A stretch of DNA of 64,000 bases, taken from positions 5,041,001 through 5,105,000 of the forward strand of contig NZ_CP060298.1 of NCBI RefSeq assembly GCF_014303395.1. The letters run 5' to 3'. A model generated the notes under the pieces. It ran no database searches. It was not told where the DNA came from and was given only the letters and a program-made list of their open reading frames with translations. A program made the translations under genes and the position numbers. The DNA is from Nakamurella sp. PAMC28650. GTDB taxonomy: Bacteria; Actinomycetota; Actinomycetes; Mycobacteriales; Nakamurellaceae. Positions 34,633 through 44,359 of this stretch are shown one piece after another (position 1 is the first letter of the stretch; every line of letters starts with the position of its first letter).

Positions 34633-36087
34633 ATGGCAGAACACAACGGCGCGTTCCCAGCTGCGGACAGCACCGCTCCCGACGAGACGTCGCACCCGGC
34701 AGCGGCCCCGTACCGCATCGAACACGACACGATGGGCGAGGTCCGCGTCCCGGCTGCCGCCCGCTACCAGGCGCAGACACAGCGCGCCGTGGAGAACTTC
34801 CCCATCTCGGGACGCGGTCTGGAGCGCGGACAGATCCGGGCCCTTGCCCTCATCAAGTCGGCAGCGGCCTCGGTCAACTCCGACCTCGGGGTCATCCCGG
34901 CCGACATCGCGCGCGCGATCACCGAAGCGGCCCTCAAGGTGGCCGCCGGCGAATTCGACTCCGACTTCCCGATCGACGTCTTCCAGACCGGTTCCGGCAC
35001 GAGTTCGAACATGAACACCAACGAAGTGCTCAGCACCCTTGCCACCGAGACGCTCGGGCGCAAAGTGCACCCCAACGACCATGTCAACGCGTCGCAGTCG
35101 TCCAACGACGTCTTCCCGACGTCGATCCACGTGGCCGCCACCGAGGGTGTCGTCGTCGACCTGGTGCCCGCCCTCGAGCACCTGGCCACGGCTCTGGAAG
35201 AGAAGTCCCAGGAGTGGGCCGGCGTGGTGAAATCCGGTCGTACCCACCTGATGGACGCCACCCCGGTCACCCTCGGCCAGGAGTTCGGCGGTTACGCCGC
35301 CCAGGTGCGCGGCGGAATCGAGCGGTTGACCTCGAGCCTGGCCCGGCTCGCCGAGCTGCCGCTCGGCGGCACCGCCGTCGGTACCGGCATCAACACACCG
35401 CCCGGCTTCTCCCCCGCCGTGATCGCCAAGCTCTCCGAGATGACCGGACTGCCTTTCACGGAGGCCCGCAACCACTTCGAGGCCCAGGGCAGCTGCGATC
35501 GCCTGGTCGAGACCTCCGGCCAGCTCCGCAGCATCGCCGTCGGCCTGGTCAAGATCTGCAACGACATCCGCTGGATGGGTTCGGGCCCACGCGCCGGGCT
35601 GGCCGAGATCCACCTGCCGGACCTGCAGCCGGGCTCGTCGATCATGCCGGGGAAGGTCAACCCGGTGCTGCCGGAGGCGACGGCGATGGTCGCCGCTCAG
35701 GTGATCGGCAACGACGCGACCGTCGCATTCGCCGGCACCACCGGATCTTTCGAGCTGAACGTGATGCTCCCGGTGATCGCCCGCAACCTGCTGGAATCGA
35801 TCCGGTTGCTCTCCACGGTCACCCGCCTTTTGGCCGATCGGTGCATCTCCGGCATCGTGGCCGACGAGGAGAGGTGCCTGATGTACGCGGAGTCGTCACC
35901 GTCCATCGTCACGCCGTTGAACAAGTACATCGGCTACGAGGAGGCCGCCTCGGTGGCCAAGCAGGCCCTCAAGGAAGGCAAGACCATCAAGACGGTCATC
36001 ACCGAACGAGGACACGTCGAGAACGGGAAACTGACCGCGGACCAACTCGACGCCGCGCTGGACGTGCTGTCGATGACCCACCCCTGA
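34633..36087 (+). CDS. fumC: Class II fumarate hydratase
   Basis: 484 residues; hydrates fumarate to malate in the TCA cycle. The superfamily signature [12 protein letters not shown] and the active-site regions [27 protein letters not shown] and [17 protein letters not shown] are intact. The N-terminal ~25 residues are an extra polar stretch. Apparently leaderless. A strong hairpin terminator follows. Confidence 0.97.
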   Translation: MAEHNGAFPAADSTAPDETSHPAAAPYRIEHDTMGEVRVPAAARYQAQTQRAVENFPISGRGLERGQIRALALIKSAAASVNSDLGVIPADIARAITEAALKVAAGEFDSDFPIDVFQTGSGTSSNMNTNEVLSTLATETLGRKVHPNDHVNASQSSNDVFPTSIHVAATEGVVVDLVPALEHLATALEEKSQEWAGVVKSGRTHLMDATPVTLGQEFGGYAAQVRGGIERLTSSLARLAELPLGGTAVGTGINTPPGFSPAVIAKLSEMTGLPFTEARNHFEAQGSCDRLVETSGQLRSIAVGLVKICNDIRWMGSGPRAGLAEIHLPDLQPGSSIMPGKVNPVLPEATAMVAAQVIGNDATVAFAGTTGSFELNVMLPVIARNLLESIRLLSTVTRLLADRCISGIVADEERCLMYAESSPSIVTPLNKYIGYEEAASVAKQALKEGKTIKTVITERGHVENGKLTADQLDAALDVLSMTHP

Positions 36088-36161
36088 GCGAGCACCATCC
36101 ACCCTGCCTGACCTGGACCCTCGCTGTTGCAACAGGTTTCGGCGCGTCCGACCAGACCTGA

Positions 36162-36203
36162 ACGGCCGGTTCCCGCCCCTGGCCCGGGGTGGGAACCGGC
36201 CGT
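36162..36203. terminator. Bidirectional hairpin between fumC and a convergent gene
   Basis: ACGGCCGGTTCCC (36162-36174) pairs perfectly with GGGAACCGGCCGT (36191-36203), a 13-bp stem with a 16-nt loop. No T-run, as usual for high-GC actinobacterial terminators; it serves both converging genes. Confidence 0.75.
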
Positions 36204-36250
36204 CCGTCGTGTCAGAGCCGTTTCCGTCGCGTCAGAGCCGTCCCGCTAGG

Positions 36251-38176
36251 TCACAGGCTGTGCCGACCGCCCGATTCGCCGTCCGGTCGGGGGTCGGTTC
36301 GGGTGTCGGGTGCGGGGGCAGGCCCGTCGTCCGCGGGGACGGCAGGTGGGCCGTCAGCGCCATCGTCACCGAAGTCGGGACGCCACTGCGCCGTCCCGGG
36401 CCCGGAGTCCGCCGCCCCACGGGGCGCCGCACCACCCGCGTCCGCACCACCACCGGACGCCGCACCACCCGCGTCCGCACCACCACCGGACGCCGCACCA
36501 CCACCGGGCGCCGCCGCCCCACCGGGCGCCGCCGCAGCACTGGTGAAGTCAGGGCTCCACGCACCGGTCGGCGGGCCACCGGCCGGCGGCTGTACGGCGG
36601 GCAACCCAACCCCGCCCGGCGGGGGAAATCCCGACCCGCCCGGCGGGAGAAACGTCGTCGGCAGTTCCCCGGTGGAACCGGGCCGGTACTGCTGTCCGGA
36701 CAGCAGACCGGGGTTGTCCGGGTGGTCACGGCCGGAGAGCAGACCGTGCTCGCCGGGGTGGTATCCGGTGTAGCCAACGGGTTCCTGGGTGGGGAGCGGC
36801 CCGATGTACGCGGTGGGCGCGTCGGCATTGGCCCTGGCGATCGCATCGGCGGCCCGACCCTGCTCGGCCGCCGCACCCTGAGCGAGGATCGCGTCCTTCT
36901 CCCACATCTCGTCGGCCAACCTGGATCGTCGGCGCTGCCACATGTAGATCGCAAAACCAGCCCACAGCAGCACCACAAGACCCAGCACGTACCAGGGCCA
37001 GACCAGCTTCGAACCGGCGGCGGTGGCGCCGGGTGCGACGACCGGGGCCGGCGCGCTGCTGCTGACCGGAGGAGCGGACGACGGCGCCGGGGACGACGAC
37101 ACCGGGGGCGGCACGATCACCGCGGAACTGGCCGGCGCGCTGGAGGAGACCGGCGAGGACACCGGTGCCGAGGCCGGCGCCGAGGTCGTGGTGACCGGCG
37201 CCGCCGTCACCAGGAAGCTGGCGATGCCGGAGGTCTTCGACTTCTGCCCGGCCACCCGGAGGAGGTGGGTTCCGGCCGGTGTGGTGACCGGTACCACGAA
37301 ATCGATCTTGACGATCCCGTCGGCGTCGGCCCGGACGGCGGCCAGTGCGGTGGTATCCAGCCGGACCGAGACGACCTCGCCCTTGGTGAAGCCGGCGAAC
37401 AGCACCTCCTGGGATCCGCCCGCCCTGATCGACGCAGACCTGATCGTCTTGGGGGCAACGGTGGACGGCACCACGGCGATCGTGCTGGTCACCACCTGCT
37501 GGGAGGTGACCGCGGACGACGTGGTCGAGGTCGTGGAGGACGATGCAGGCGTCGAGGAACTCGGGGTCGAGGGAGTGGTCGCGGCCGCCACGTAGGCGAT
37601 CGGCACCGACAGGTTCTGCGAAGGATCGCTACCGGTGTCGGGCCTGGTGTAGACGGCACACGCCACCTTGGAGCAGTCCAGGGCATCCGACGCCGAGTTC
37701 GAGGCCGGGTAGCCCAGCGCCACGGTGAAGGTGCCGCCGTTGCCCCAGGTCGCGACGATCGGTCCGGAATTCGCCGTCCCGGATCCCGGCGGGGTGACGT
37801 GGGCCCAGGAGTTGCTCGTGTTGGAAGACGGAATGGCCCCGCCGACGCAGTCCGCCAGGCTGGCCGGGGCCTTGCCGTCGGCGTGGCAGATGGCCACGTA
37901 GAGCCCGTTCGCCGTCTTGAAGCCGCTGCCGGTGACCGTGATCGACCCGCCGCCGGCCGTCAGACCGCCGGCCGGATCCACCGTCAGGCTGACCCCGCCG
38001 GCCGTCGTGGTGACCGGCGCAGCTGCGGCGAGCGACCTGCTGAGAGCCGCGGGCGCACCGGCGGTCGCGTTCTGATCGAGGGTGATCGTCAGTCCGGCCG
38101 CCGCCACCGCGACCGCCGCGAGGGCGGCCGCGGCGCGGCGTCTGGCTGACCTGGCAACACGAATTCCGATGGGCAC
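36251..38176 (-). CDS. Secreted, membrane-anchored surface protein with proline/glycine-rich tail
   Basis: About 641 residues from GTG 38176 (CAAAAT six bases upstream). A signal peptide (residues ~5-30, RRRAAAALAAVAVAAAGL) precedes a ~150-residue beta-rich domain with ITVTGSGFKTANGLYVAICH and a Cys pair, resembling neocarzinostatin-like/actinobacterial surface domains, then Thr/Ser-rich linkers around a second Ig-like domain (ASIRAGGSQEVLFAGFTKGE). WPWYVLGLVVLLWAGFAIYM (~425) is a membrane anchor followed by QRRRSR; the ~195-residue cytoplasmic tail is rich in Pro and Gly with GGGADAGGAA repeats. Function unknown; a cell-envelope sensor or scaffold is conceivable. Confidence 0.75.
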   Translation of the reverse strand: MPIGIRVARSARRRAAAALAAVAVAAAGLTITLDQNATAGAPAALSRSLAAAAPVTTTAGGVSLTVDPAGGLTAGGGSITVTGSGFKTANGLYVAICHADGKAPASLADCVGGAIPSSNTSNSWAHVTPPGSGTANSGPIVATWGNGGTFTVALGYPASNSASDALDCSKVACAVYTRPDTGSDPSQNLSVPIAYVAAATTPSTPSSSTPASSSTTSTTSSAVTSQQVVTSTIAVVPSTVAPKTIRSASIRAGGSQEVLFAGFTKGEVVSVRLDTTALAAVRADADGIVKIDFVVPVTTPAGTHLLRVAGQKSKTSGIASFLVTAAPVTTTSAPASAPVSSPVSSSAPASSAVIVPPPVSSSPAPSSAPPVSSSAPAPVVAPGATAAGSKLVWPWYVLGLVVLLWAGFAIYMWQRRRSRLADEMWEKDAILAQGAAAEQGRAADAIARANADAPTAYIGPLPTQEPVGYTGYHPGEHGLLSGRDHPDNPGLLSGQQYRPGSTGELPTTFLPPGGSGFPPPGGVGLPAVQPPAGGPPTGAWSPDFTSAAAAPGGAAAPGGGAASGGGADAGGAASGGGADAGGAAPRGAADSGPGTAQWRPDFGDDGADGPPAVPADDGPAPAPDTRTDPRPDGESGGRHSL

Positions 38177-38283
38177 GGGACCATTTTGTCCCACCGGGAG
38201 TGCCGAATCTGCGAAAGCGTGCCGGACAGGACCGATCGCGCCCCTTCCCCAGGGCATTGTCGGCGACCCGCCCGGCGCCGCGA

Positions 38284-39693
38284 TCAGCTCAGTTCCGGGA
38301 ATTCCAGGAGCTCGGTCACCAACGCCGCAATCGGCGAACGCTCCGACCGCGTCAACGTGACATGGGCAAACAGCGGATGCCCCTTCAGTGCTTCGATGAC
38401 GGCCGCGATGCCGTCGTGCCGACCGACCAGCAGGTTGTCGCGCTGGGCCACGTCATGGGTGAGCACCACCCGGGAGTTGGTGCCCAGACGGGACAGCACG
38501 GTCAGCAGGACGTTGCGCTCCAACGACTGTGCCTCGTCGACGATGACGAACGAGTCGTGCAGCGAACGACCGCGGATGTGCGTCAGCGGCAGTACCTCGA
38601 GCATGCCCCTGGCGATCACCTCCTCCACCACGGCCGGCGAGGCGATCGCCGAGAGGGTGTCGAACACGGCCTGCGCCCAGGGCTGCATCTTGTCGTTCTC
38701 GCTGCCCGGCAGGTACCCGAGTTCCTGACCGCCGACCGCGTAGAGCGGACGGAAGACGACCACCTTGCGGTGGGCCCGACGTTCCATCACCAGGTCGAGC
38801 CCCGCGCACAGGGCCAGCGCCGACTTGCCGGTGCCGGCCCGGCCGCCGAGCGAAACGATGCCGACCTCGTCGTCCATCAGGAGGTCGAGGGCGATTCGCT
38901 GCTCGGCAGATCGACCACGCAGTCCGAAGGCCTCCTTCTCCCCGCGCACCAGCCGGATCTGCTTGCCGGGGGTCACCCGGCCCAGGGCGGATCCGGTCGG
39001 CGTGCTCAGCTTGACGCCGGTGTGGCAGGGCAGCTCCCTGGCCACGTCGGCGTCGATCAGACCGGTGTGGAACAGCGTGTCCACCTGCTCGGTGGTCACC
39101 TCGAGCTCGGCCATCCCGGTCCAGCCGGACGACACGACGTCCTGGGCCCGGTACTCGTCGGCGTTCAGACCGACGGCCGAAGCCTTCACGCGCAACGGCA
39201 TGTCCTTGGAGACCAGCGTGACGGTCTTGCCCTCGGCCGCGAGGTTGAGGGCGCAGGCCAGGATGCGGGAATCGTTGCTGTCGTTGCGGAATCCGGCCGG
39301 CAGCAGCGTCGGATCCGTGTGGTTCAGCTCGACGTGCAGGGTCCCGGGCGCGGTACCGGGTGGTGCCTTGGTGTCGCCGATCGGGATCGGGGCGTCCAAT
39401 CGCCCGTGTTCGATACGGAGGTCGTCGAGCATCCGCAGGGCCTGCCGGGCGAAGTAGCCCAACTCGGGATGGTGCCGTTTGCCCTCGAGCTCCGAGATGA
39501 CGACCAGCGGCAGGACCACCTCGTGTTCCGCGAACTTCGTCAGCGCCCACGGATCTGACAGCAGCACCGACGTGTCGATCACGTAGGTCCGGCGGGGGCC
39601 GGTAGCTGCTACCGCTGGGGTCGGCTCTGCGCTGCCCAACGGTTCGGTGGTGGTGGGTGCAGACGTCGGAGAGGTGGAACGGCGTGGGACCAC
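38284..39693 (-). CDS. phoH2: PhoH family protein with PIN domain (PhoH2)
   Basis: About 469 residues: PIN-type RNase domain ([18 protein letters not shown], residues ~35-52, to [13 protein letters not shown] and [12 protein letters not shown]) fused to a PhoH ATPase domain (Walker [13 protein letters not shown], Walker [12 protein letters not shown]). Mycobacterial PhoH2 is a sequence-specific RNA helicase/RNase. GTG 39693 is the likely start because AAGGAG lies six bases upstream; no separate upstream antitoxin gene was seen. Confidence 0.93.
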   Translation of the reverse strand: MVPRRSTSPTSAPTTTEPLGSAEPTPAVAATGPRRTYVIDTSVLLSDPWALTKFAEHEVVLPLVVISELEGKRHHPELGYFARQALRMLDDLRIEHGRLDAPIPIGDTKAPPGTAPGTLHVELNHTDPTLLPAGFRNDSNDSRILACALNLAAEGKTVTLVSKDMPLRVKASAVGLNADEYRAQDVVSSGWTGMAELEVTTEQVDTLFHTGLIDADVARELPCHTGVKLSTPTGSALGRVTPGKQIRLVRGEKEAFGLRGRSAEQRIALDLLMDDEVGIVSLGGRAGTGKSALALCAGLDLVMERRAHRKVVVFRPLYAVGGQELGYLPGSENDKMQPWAQAVFDTLSAIASPAVVEEVIARGMLEVLPLTHIRGRSLHDSFVIVDEAQSLERNVLLTVLSRLGTNSRVVLTHDVAQRDNLLVGRHDGIAAVIEALKGHPLFAHVTLTRSERSPIAALVTELLEFPELS

Positions 39694-40041
39694 GAACAGC
39701 TCCTTGACGGCGCGGGTACGCGCGCCTTGCAGAGTGGGCCGGTGGTCCCGCAGTCGTCCCGGCTGGTCGCCGGCCACGAAAAGGGGCCCGGTACCGGCCC
39801 CCTCGCTGTCCTGTGCTGGAAAATTCCGGCACTGTCCAATCGGGGCCTCCCGTGTGTTCCGCAACCACTGCGGTGCACTGCTGGGGACGCTACCGCCGGG
39901 ATGGCCGCGCACGCGTCAGAAACGCGAACCACGGCGTGAACATCAGGTTTCGGGCGTGTGCACGGATTGGTCCACGGCCGGCCCAGTGCTGCGATCTGCG
40001 GACGGACCCCGTTGGCCCGATTGCCCGACCTTCATCAGCGT

Positions 40042-41529
40042 CTACAGATCGATGGGTCCGGTGTTCACCCCCACGGGCGAGTCGCGGTCCATCCCGAGGA
40101 CTGCAGCGGTACCCACCGGCCGCGGGAGGACCACGGTCATGATCAGTCCACCGCCGGCCGCGTTCGACGCGAGGATCCGTCCACCGTGTGTCCGGACGAT
40201 GGCCGCCACGATGGACAGGCCCAGACCACTCCCGCCGTTCTCGCGGGAGCGCGATTCGTCCTCCCGGTAGAACCGGTCGAACAGGCGCGGCAACGCCTCG
40301 GCCGACACTCCGGGGCCGTCGTCGGTGACGCTGACGGCGACCTCGTCGTGCCCGGGCAGCACCGAGATGGTCGCCGTGGTGCCGGCCGGGGTGTGCGTCC
40401 TGACGTTGGACAGCAGGTTGGCGAAGAGCTGGTGCAGCCGCAGCCGGTCGCCGACCACCACGGTGGCCCGGGAGGCACCGATCAGCCGCCAGGTCCGGGT
40501 GCTGTCGATCACCGCGGCGTCGTCGATGACGCCGACCAGCAGTTGGGCCAGATCCACCGGCTCGTGCTCCCGGGGTCGCTCGGCATCGGCCTTGATCAGC
40601 GTCAGCAGATCCTCGACCAGGCCACCCATCCGGCGCGCCTCGAAACCCATCCGGTCCATCGCCCTGGCGACCGCCGATTCCTCGGGCAGCATCCCCGCCT
40701 TGTAGAGCTCGGAGTAGCCGCGGACGGCGGCCACCGGCGTGCGGAGCTCGTGGGACGCGTCCGCGACGAACTGCCGGAGCCTGGCCTCGCTGCGCTGCTG
40801 GTCGTCCAGCAGTCCCCCGATGCCGTCCAGCATGCCGTTGAACGCCGCACCGAGACGGCCGATCTCGGTACTGGGATCGCCGGGGACGACCCGTCGATCG
40901 ACGTTTCCTCCCGCGATCTCGTCGGCGGCCGTCGCCATCGCCTCGAGTGGCCTGAGCTCCCGGCGGATGATCAGGCCGGCGATGAGGCCCAGCAGCACGA
41001 GCAGGCCGACCGTGATCAGGAATTCGAGGAAGACCAGCTGTCGCAGGGTCGACGCGACCTCGTCCAACGAGCTCCAGGCGACCAGGAAGACGGGATTGTT
41101 GAAGGCATCGGCATACCCCCCGACGGCGAGCACCCGATAGGTGGCGGCCGAGCCCGAACTGTCACCGACCGTGCGCGCGGTGCCGCTGAGGGGTTCGCGA
41201 CCGAGGTCGGGGTTGGCCGCCGGATCTCGCGGCGGGTGGACGATCACCTGCGCCATCCCGCTGGAACTGACGATGCTCCAGCCGATCTCGCCCCGTAGCG
41301 GGTTCGAAGCGGTCAGCTGGGTGAGCGAGTCCGGGTTGATGCTCCTGGGCAGCGAGCCGACCACACTGGTCAGGCCGGCGTCGCGGTCGGCGATCAGGGC
41401 CGCCCTGACGTTGAGCGGCACGATCACGTCGACGGCGATCAGGGCGAGTGCGGCGACGGCCAGCACGAGTGCGATCAGCCGGGCCTGCAGACCCCACCGC
41501 CGCCGTTGGACCGGAAGGGCGGCGGTCAT
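40042..41529 (-). CDS. Sensor histidine kinase
   Basis: 495 residues. Two membrane segments (LIALVLAVAALALIAVDVIV, ~18-37, and FLEFLITVGLLVLLGLIAGL, ~167-186) bracket a ~130-residue extracellular sensor with no recognised fold. HAMP follows (RRELRPLEAMATAADEIAGG), then H-box VADASHELRTPVAAVRGY (phospho-His), N-box LLSNVRTHT, and G-boxes TDDGPGVS and GGSGLGLSIV. It starts two bases after the response-regulator stop, forming a two-component operon. Signal unknown; resembles the TrcS group. Confidence 0.93.
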   Translation of the reverse strand: MTAALPVQRRRWGLQARLIALVLAVAALALIAVDVIVPLNVRAALIADRDAGLTSVVGSLPRSINPDSLTQLTASNPLRGEIGWSIVSSSGMAQVIVHPPRDPAANPDLGREPLSGTARTVGDSSGSAATYRVLAVGGYADAFNNPVFLVAWSSLDEVASTLRQLVFLEFLITVGLLVLLGLIAGLIIRRELRPLEAMATAADEIAGGNVDRRVVPGDPSTEIGRLGAAFNGMLDGIGGLLDDQQRSEARLRQFVADASHELRTPVAAVRGYSELYKAGMLPEESAVARAMDRMGFEARRMGGLVEDLLTLIKADAERPREHEPVDLAQLLVGVIDDAAVIDSTRTWRLIGASRATVVVGDRLRLHQLFANLLSNVRTHTPAGTTATISVLPGHDEVAVSVTDDGPGVSAEALPRLFDRFYREDESRSRENGGSGLGLSIVAAIVRTHGGRILASNAAGGGLIMTVVLPRPVGTAAVLGMDRDSPVGVNTGPIDL

Positions 41530-41531
41530 GC

Positions 41532-42224
41532 TCAGCGCCGCGGAACGCGCAGGACGTACCCGAACCCCCGATGGGTGTGGATCAATGGCTCACCGGTGGC
41601 ATCCACCTTGCGGCGGAGGTAGGAGATGTACGTCGCGACCACCGAGTCGTCCCCGTAGAAGTCGGTGCCCCACACGGCGTCGAGCAGTTGCTGACGCGAG
41701 AGCACGACGTTCGCGTTGATCATCAGGTGGCGCAGCATCTTGTACTCGGTGGGCGCCAACTCGATCGGCACGCCAGACCGGGACACCTGGTACGTCTCCG
41801 GATCGAGCTCCAAATCGGCCACCTTGAGCACACCGTCCGCGGCGAGATCGGGACGGACCCGACGGAGCACGGCCGTCACCCTTGCGGCGAGTTCCTCGAG
41901 GCCGAACGGCTTGGTCACGTAGTCGTCGCCACCGGCCGACAGGCCGGCGATCTTGTCCGCCGGGGTGTCCCGTGCGGACAGGAACACCACGCCGGCGTCG
42001 ATGCCCGCGGTCCGCAGCCGGCGCATCACCTCGAGGCCGTCGAAGTCCGGCAGCATGATGTCCAGGATGATCAGGTCCGGCCGCACGTCGGTGGCGACCC
42101 GCACGGCTTCCCGGCCGGTGGAGGCGACGCTCACGTCGTAACCGAGGAAACGCATCGAGGTGGCCACGATGTCCTGGAGCGAAGGCTCGTCGTCGACCAC
42201 CAGCAACTTGGACTGCCCCGTCAT
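41532..42224 (-). CDS. OmpR/PhoB-family response regulator
   Basis: About 230 residues from ATG 42224. Receiver domain with acidic pocket LLVVDDEP, phospho-acceptor Asp in LIILDIMLPDFDG, Thr/Ser in VVFLSARD and Lys in YVTKPF. C-terminal winged helix (LAPTEYKMLRHLMINANVVLS, VVATYISYLRRKVD and HTHRGFGYVLRVPRR). Partner of the downstream histidine kinase. It lies just downstream, on the same strand, of the glycosyltransferase-methyltransferase cluster. Confidence 0.94.
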   Translation of the reverse strand: MTGQSKLLVVDDEPSLQDIVATSMRFLGYDVSVASTGREAVRVATDVRPDLIILDIMLPDFDGLEVMRRLRTAGIDAGVVFLSARDTPADKIAGLSAGGDDYVTKPFGLEELAARVTAVLRRVRPDLAADGVLKVADLELDPETYQVSRSGVPIELAPTEYKMLRHLMINANVVLSRQQLLDAVWGTDFYGDDSVVATYISYLRRKVDATGEPLIHTHRGFGYVLRVPRR

Positions 42225-42370
42225 CTGACGCCCACTCTTTCCCCTGCCTCGAAAATCGATCCGACTCTGCGCCCACCTCATCCCACGCTCACGAGAGATT
42301 GCCTGGTGAGTGGCTGTGAACCAGATGGGAGCGGCCGCGCTCCAGCCCCGTCAGCCGCGCCCGGGCCCCG

Positions 42371-42748
42371 TCAGCCGGAGGGCGCCGTCGTCACCACCAC
42401 GATCAGACCGGTGACCACCAGCACCGTTCCGGTCCAGGTCCACACGTTGGCGCGTTCGTGCAGGATGACGGTACTGGCGATCAGGATGGCGACGTACCCC
42501 AGCGCATTGAACGGGTAGGCCACGCTGAGCGGCACCCGCGACAGCGTCACCAGCCAGGCGATCGCCGAGACACCGAAGATGACCAGACCGCCCAGGATCC
42601 ACGGCGAGGTGATCGCGCTCAACACGAGCGAGCGCCCGGTTTCCGCCGAGTGCGTCTTGGCCAGGTTCATGCCGTTCTTGAGGATCAGCTGACCGGTGGC
42701 GGCCAACGCCACCGCAAGCAGCAGGATCCCGATGCTCGCCGGGTTCAT
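42371..42748 (-). CDS. SMR/EamA-like four-helix membrane protein
   Basis: About 125 residues with four membrane helices (IGILLLAVALAATGQLILK, ILGGLVIFGVSAIAWLVTL, YPFNALGYVAILIASTVIL, WTGTVLVVTGLIVVVTT). The VPLSVAYPFNALGY segment resembles EmrE/ArnE-type small transporters. AGGAG six bases before ATG 42748 decides the start over the longer frame beginning at 42850. Last gene of the glycosyltransferase cluster; lipid-linked sugar translocation, as for ArnE/F, is a reasonable guess. Confidence 0.8.
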   Translation of the reverse strand: MNPASIGILLLAVALAATGQLILKNGMNLAKTHSAETGRSLVLSAITSPWILGGLVIFGVSAIAWLVTLSRVPLSVAYPFNALGYVAILIASTVILHERANVWTWTGTVLVVTGLIVVVTTAPSG

Positions 42749-42856
42749 CCGGACTCCTCGTCGATTGGTCGGCGCCACTGGTGCACGGCCGGCGGACGGG
42801 TCCGATGACGCCATCGACGCTCCCTCTTGGTGCGCGGTCCGCTCGGTCATCGGGCG

Positions 42857-44359
42857 TCAGGCACCGATGGCTCTGGACAGCGCTTCTGGATCGTGCACCT
42901 CGAGCGCGGCCGTCACCACATCTTCCGCGTGCGGGGTCAACCGGAGCACGTTCTGGTACCCGAACAGGGTCGGACGCGTCCGGACCAGCAGGTCGTCGAA
43001 CCTGCGCAGCAGGCCGCCGATGCCGCCGGAGGCCCCGATGGTGCCCAGCGGCAGCCCGGTGGCGGCCTCCTGGAGGACGTCGAAGCCGGCCCGGCGCACT
43101 GTGCGCCGCAGTGTCGATCTGGTGAAGAAGCGGAGGTGGGTGTTGTCCAGCACGCCGCGCCGGTCGTATCCGAAGACACCGAAGGCGACCCGGAAACGGG
43201 GGTACCAGTGCCCGAAGTTCGGGACCGACAGGATCAACTGCCCGCCGGGCCGGAGCACCCGGCGCATCTCCTTCAGCGCATCGCCCGGACGAGCCAGGTG
43301 CTCGATGATGTCGCCCGCGATGACGACGTCGAAGCCGGTGCCGATCTCGGCGGCCAGCGGCTGCTCCAGATCGGCGACGAAGAAGGCGTCGGTGCGCTCG
43401 CGGACGTGCGGCAGCTCCAACGCATCCACGCCGACGACGGTGTGACCGGCGGCGCGGATCTTCTCGGCCAGCAGGCCGGCGGAGCAGCCCAGGTCCAGGA
43501 CGCGGCACGGCGGAAGAGTGGCCATCATCTCCAGGATCAGCGAGTGCGAGGAGCCGTCACCCTCCTTGAAGTCGTACTCGTCGGGGGTCGGCACCCACTC
43601 CGAGGTACCGAAACCCTGGACGGCGAGGCGGTACTCGAGCACATCCCGCACGACGTCCTTGGCGTACTTGAGGCCGTCGACGTAGCAGATCTCGTCGCCG
43701 TAGTAGGTCGGGATCGGTACCTCGACGATGGTGCCCCCGGCGTGCAGCACCTGGGCGATGATCTGGGTGTCGAAGTCGAAACCGTCGTTGTTCGCCTCGA
43801 ACGGGACCTTCTGCAGGATGTCCGTCCGGTAGGCGCGGTATCCGGAGTGGAACTCCGTGAGTTCGGTCCCCAGGACCTTGTTCTCGAAGGTGGTCAACAC
43901 CCGGTTGCCGACTCGTTTGTAGAATGGCATCCCGCCGACTTTGGCCGCACCTTTGTCCATCATTCGCGAGCCGAAAACGGCGGCGCAATCACTGGAGTAG
44001 AACGGTTCGACGATGTCGGCCAGGGATTCCGGTGCGTACTGCCCGTCGGCGTGCAGCAGGACCACGACATCCAGACCGCTCTCGATGGCCAATCGGTATG
44101 CAGCCTTTTGATTTCCGCCGTATCCCAGATTTTTTGTGTGTCGGATCACAGTCGTGGCCGGCGTATCTTTACGCGCACCCCACTCCTGTCCGTGCTCGAA
44201 AGTCAGGTCACCGCTGGCGTCATCGCAGATGATGACTTCCTCGATGCGGGCGCGAAAGTCGAGCGGGATTCGATCCAGCGTCTTCAGCAGGGTGGATTCG
44301 GCGTTATAGGCAACGACCACGATCCCGATGCGCAGAGCCTCATTGTTCTTCCGAATCAT
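42857..44359 (-). CDS. GT2 glycosyltransferase-methyltransferase fusion
   Basis: 500 residues. Residues ~8-240 are a dolichyl-phosphate-sugar-synthase-like GT-A domain: VVVAYNAESTLLKTL, EVIICDDASGD and LLHADGQYAPE, with GSRMMDKGAAKVGGMPFYKR typical of polyprenyl-phosphate transferases. Residues ~275-470 form a class I methyltransferase: VLDLGCSAGLLAEKI, GVDALEL, DVVIAGDIIEHLARPGD and LRPGGQLILSVPN. No membrane helices. Start overlaps the GT87-like gene's end by 20 bp. Probably transfers a sugar to a polyprenyl carrier and methylates a related product; substrates unknown. Confidence 0.87.
   Translation of the reverse strand: MIRKNNEALRIGIVVVAYNAESTLLKTLDRIPLDFRARIEEVIICDDASGDLTFEHGQEWGARKDTPATTVIRHTKNLGYGGNQKAAYRLAIESGLDVVVLLHADGQYAPESLADIVEPFYSSDCAAVFGSRMMDKGAAKVGGMPFYKRVGNRVLTTFENKVLGTELTEFHSGYRAYRTDILQKVPFEANNDGFDFDTQIIAQVLHAGGTIVEVPIPTYYGDEICYVDGLKYAKDVVRDVLEYRLAVQGFGTSEWVPTPDEYDFKEGDGSSHSLILEMMATLPPCRVLDLGCSAGLLAEKIRAAGHTVVGVDALELPHVRERTDAFFVADLEQPLAAEIGTGFDVVIAGDIIEHLARPGDALKEMRRVLRPGGQLILSVPNFGHWYPRFRVAFGVFGYDRRGVLDNTHLRFFTRSTLRRTVRRAGFDVLQEAATGLPLGTIGASGGIGGLLRRFDDLLVRTRPTLFGYQNVLRLTPHAEDVVTAALEVHDPEALSRAIGA

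Noticed and set aside
36209-38149. 646-codon plus-strand open frame opposite the surface protein
   Set aside because: Composition is Arg/Gly/Asp low-complexity and mirrors the repeats of the minus-strand gene, which has a signal peptide and membrane anchor.
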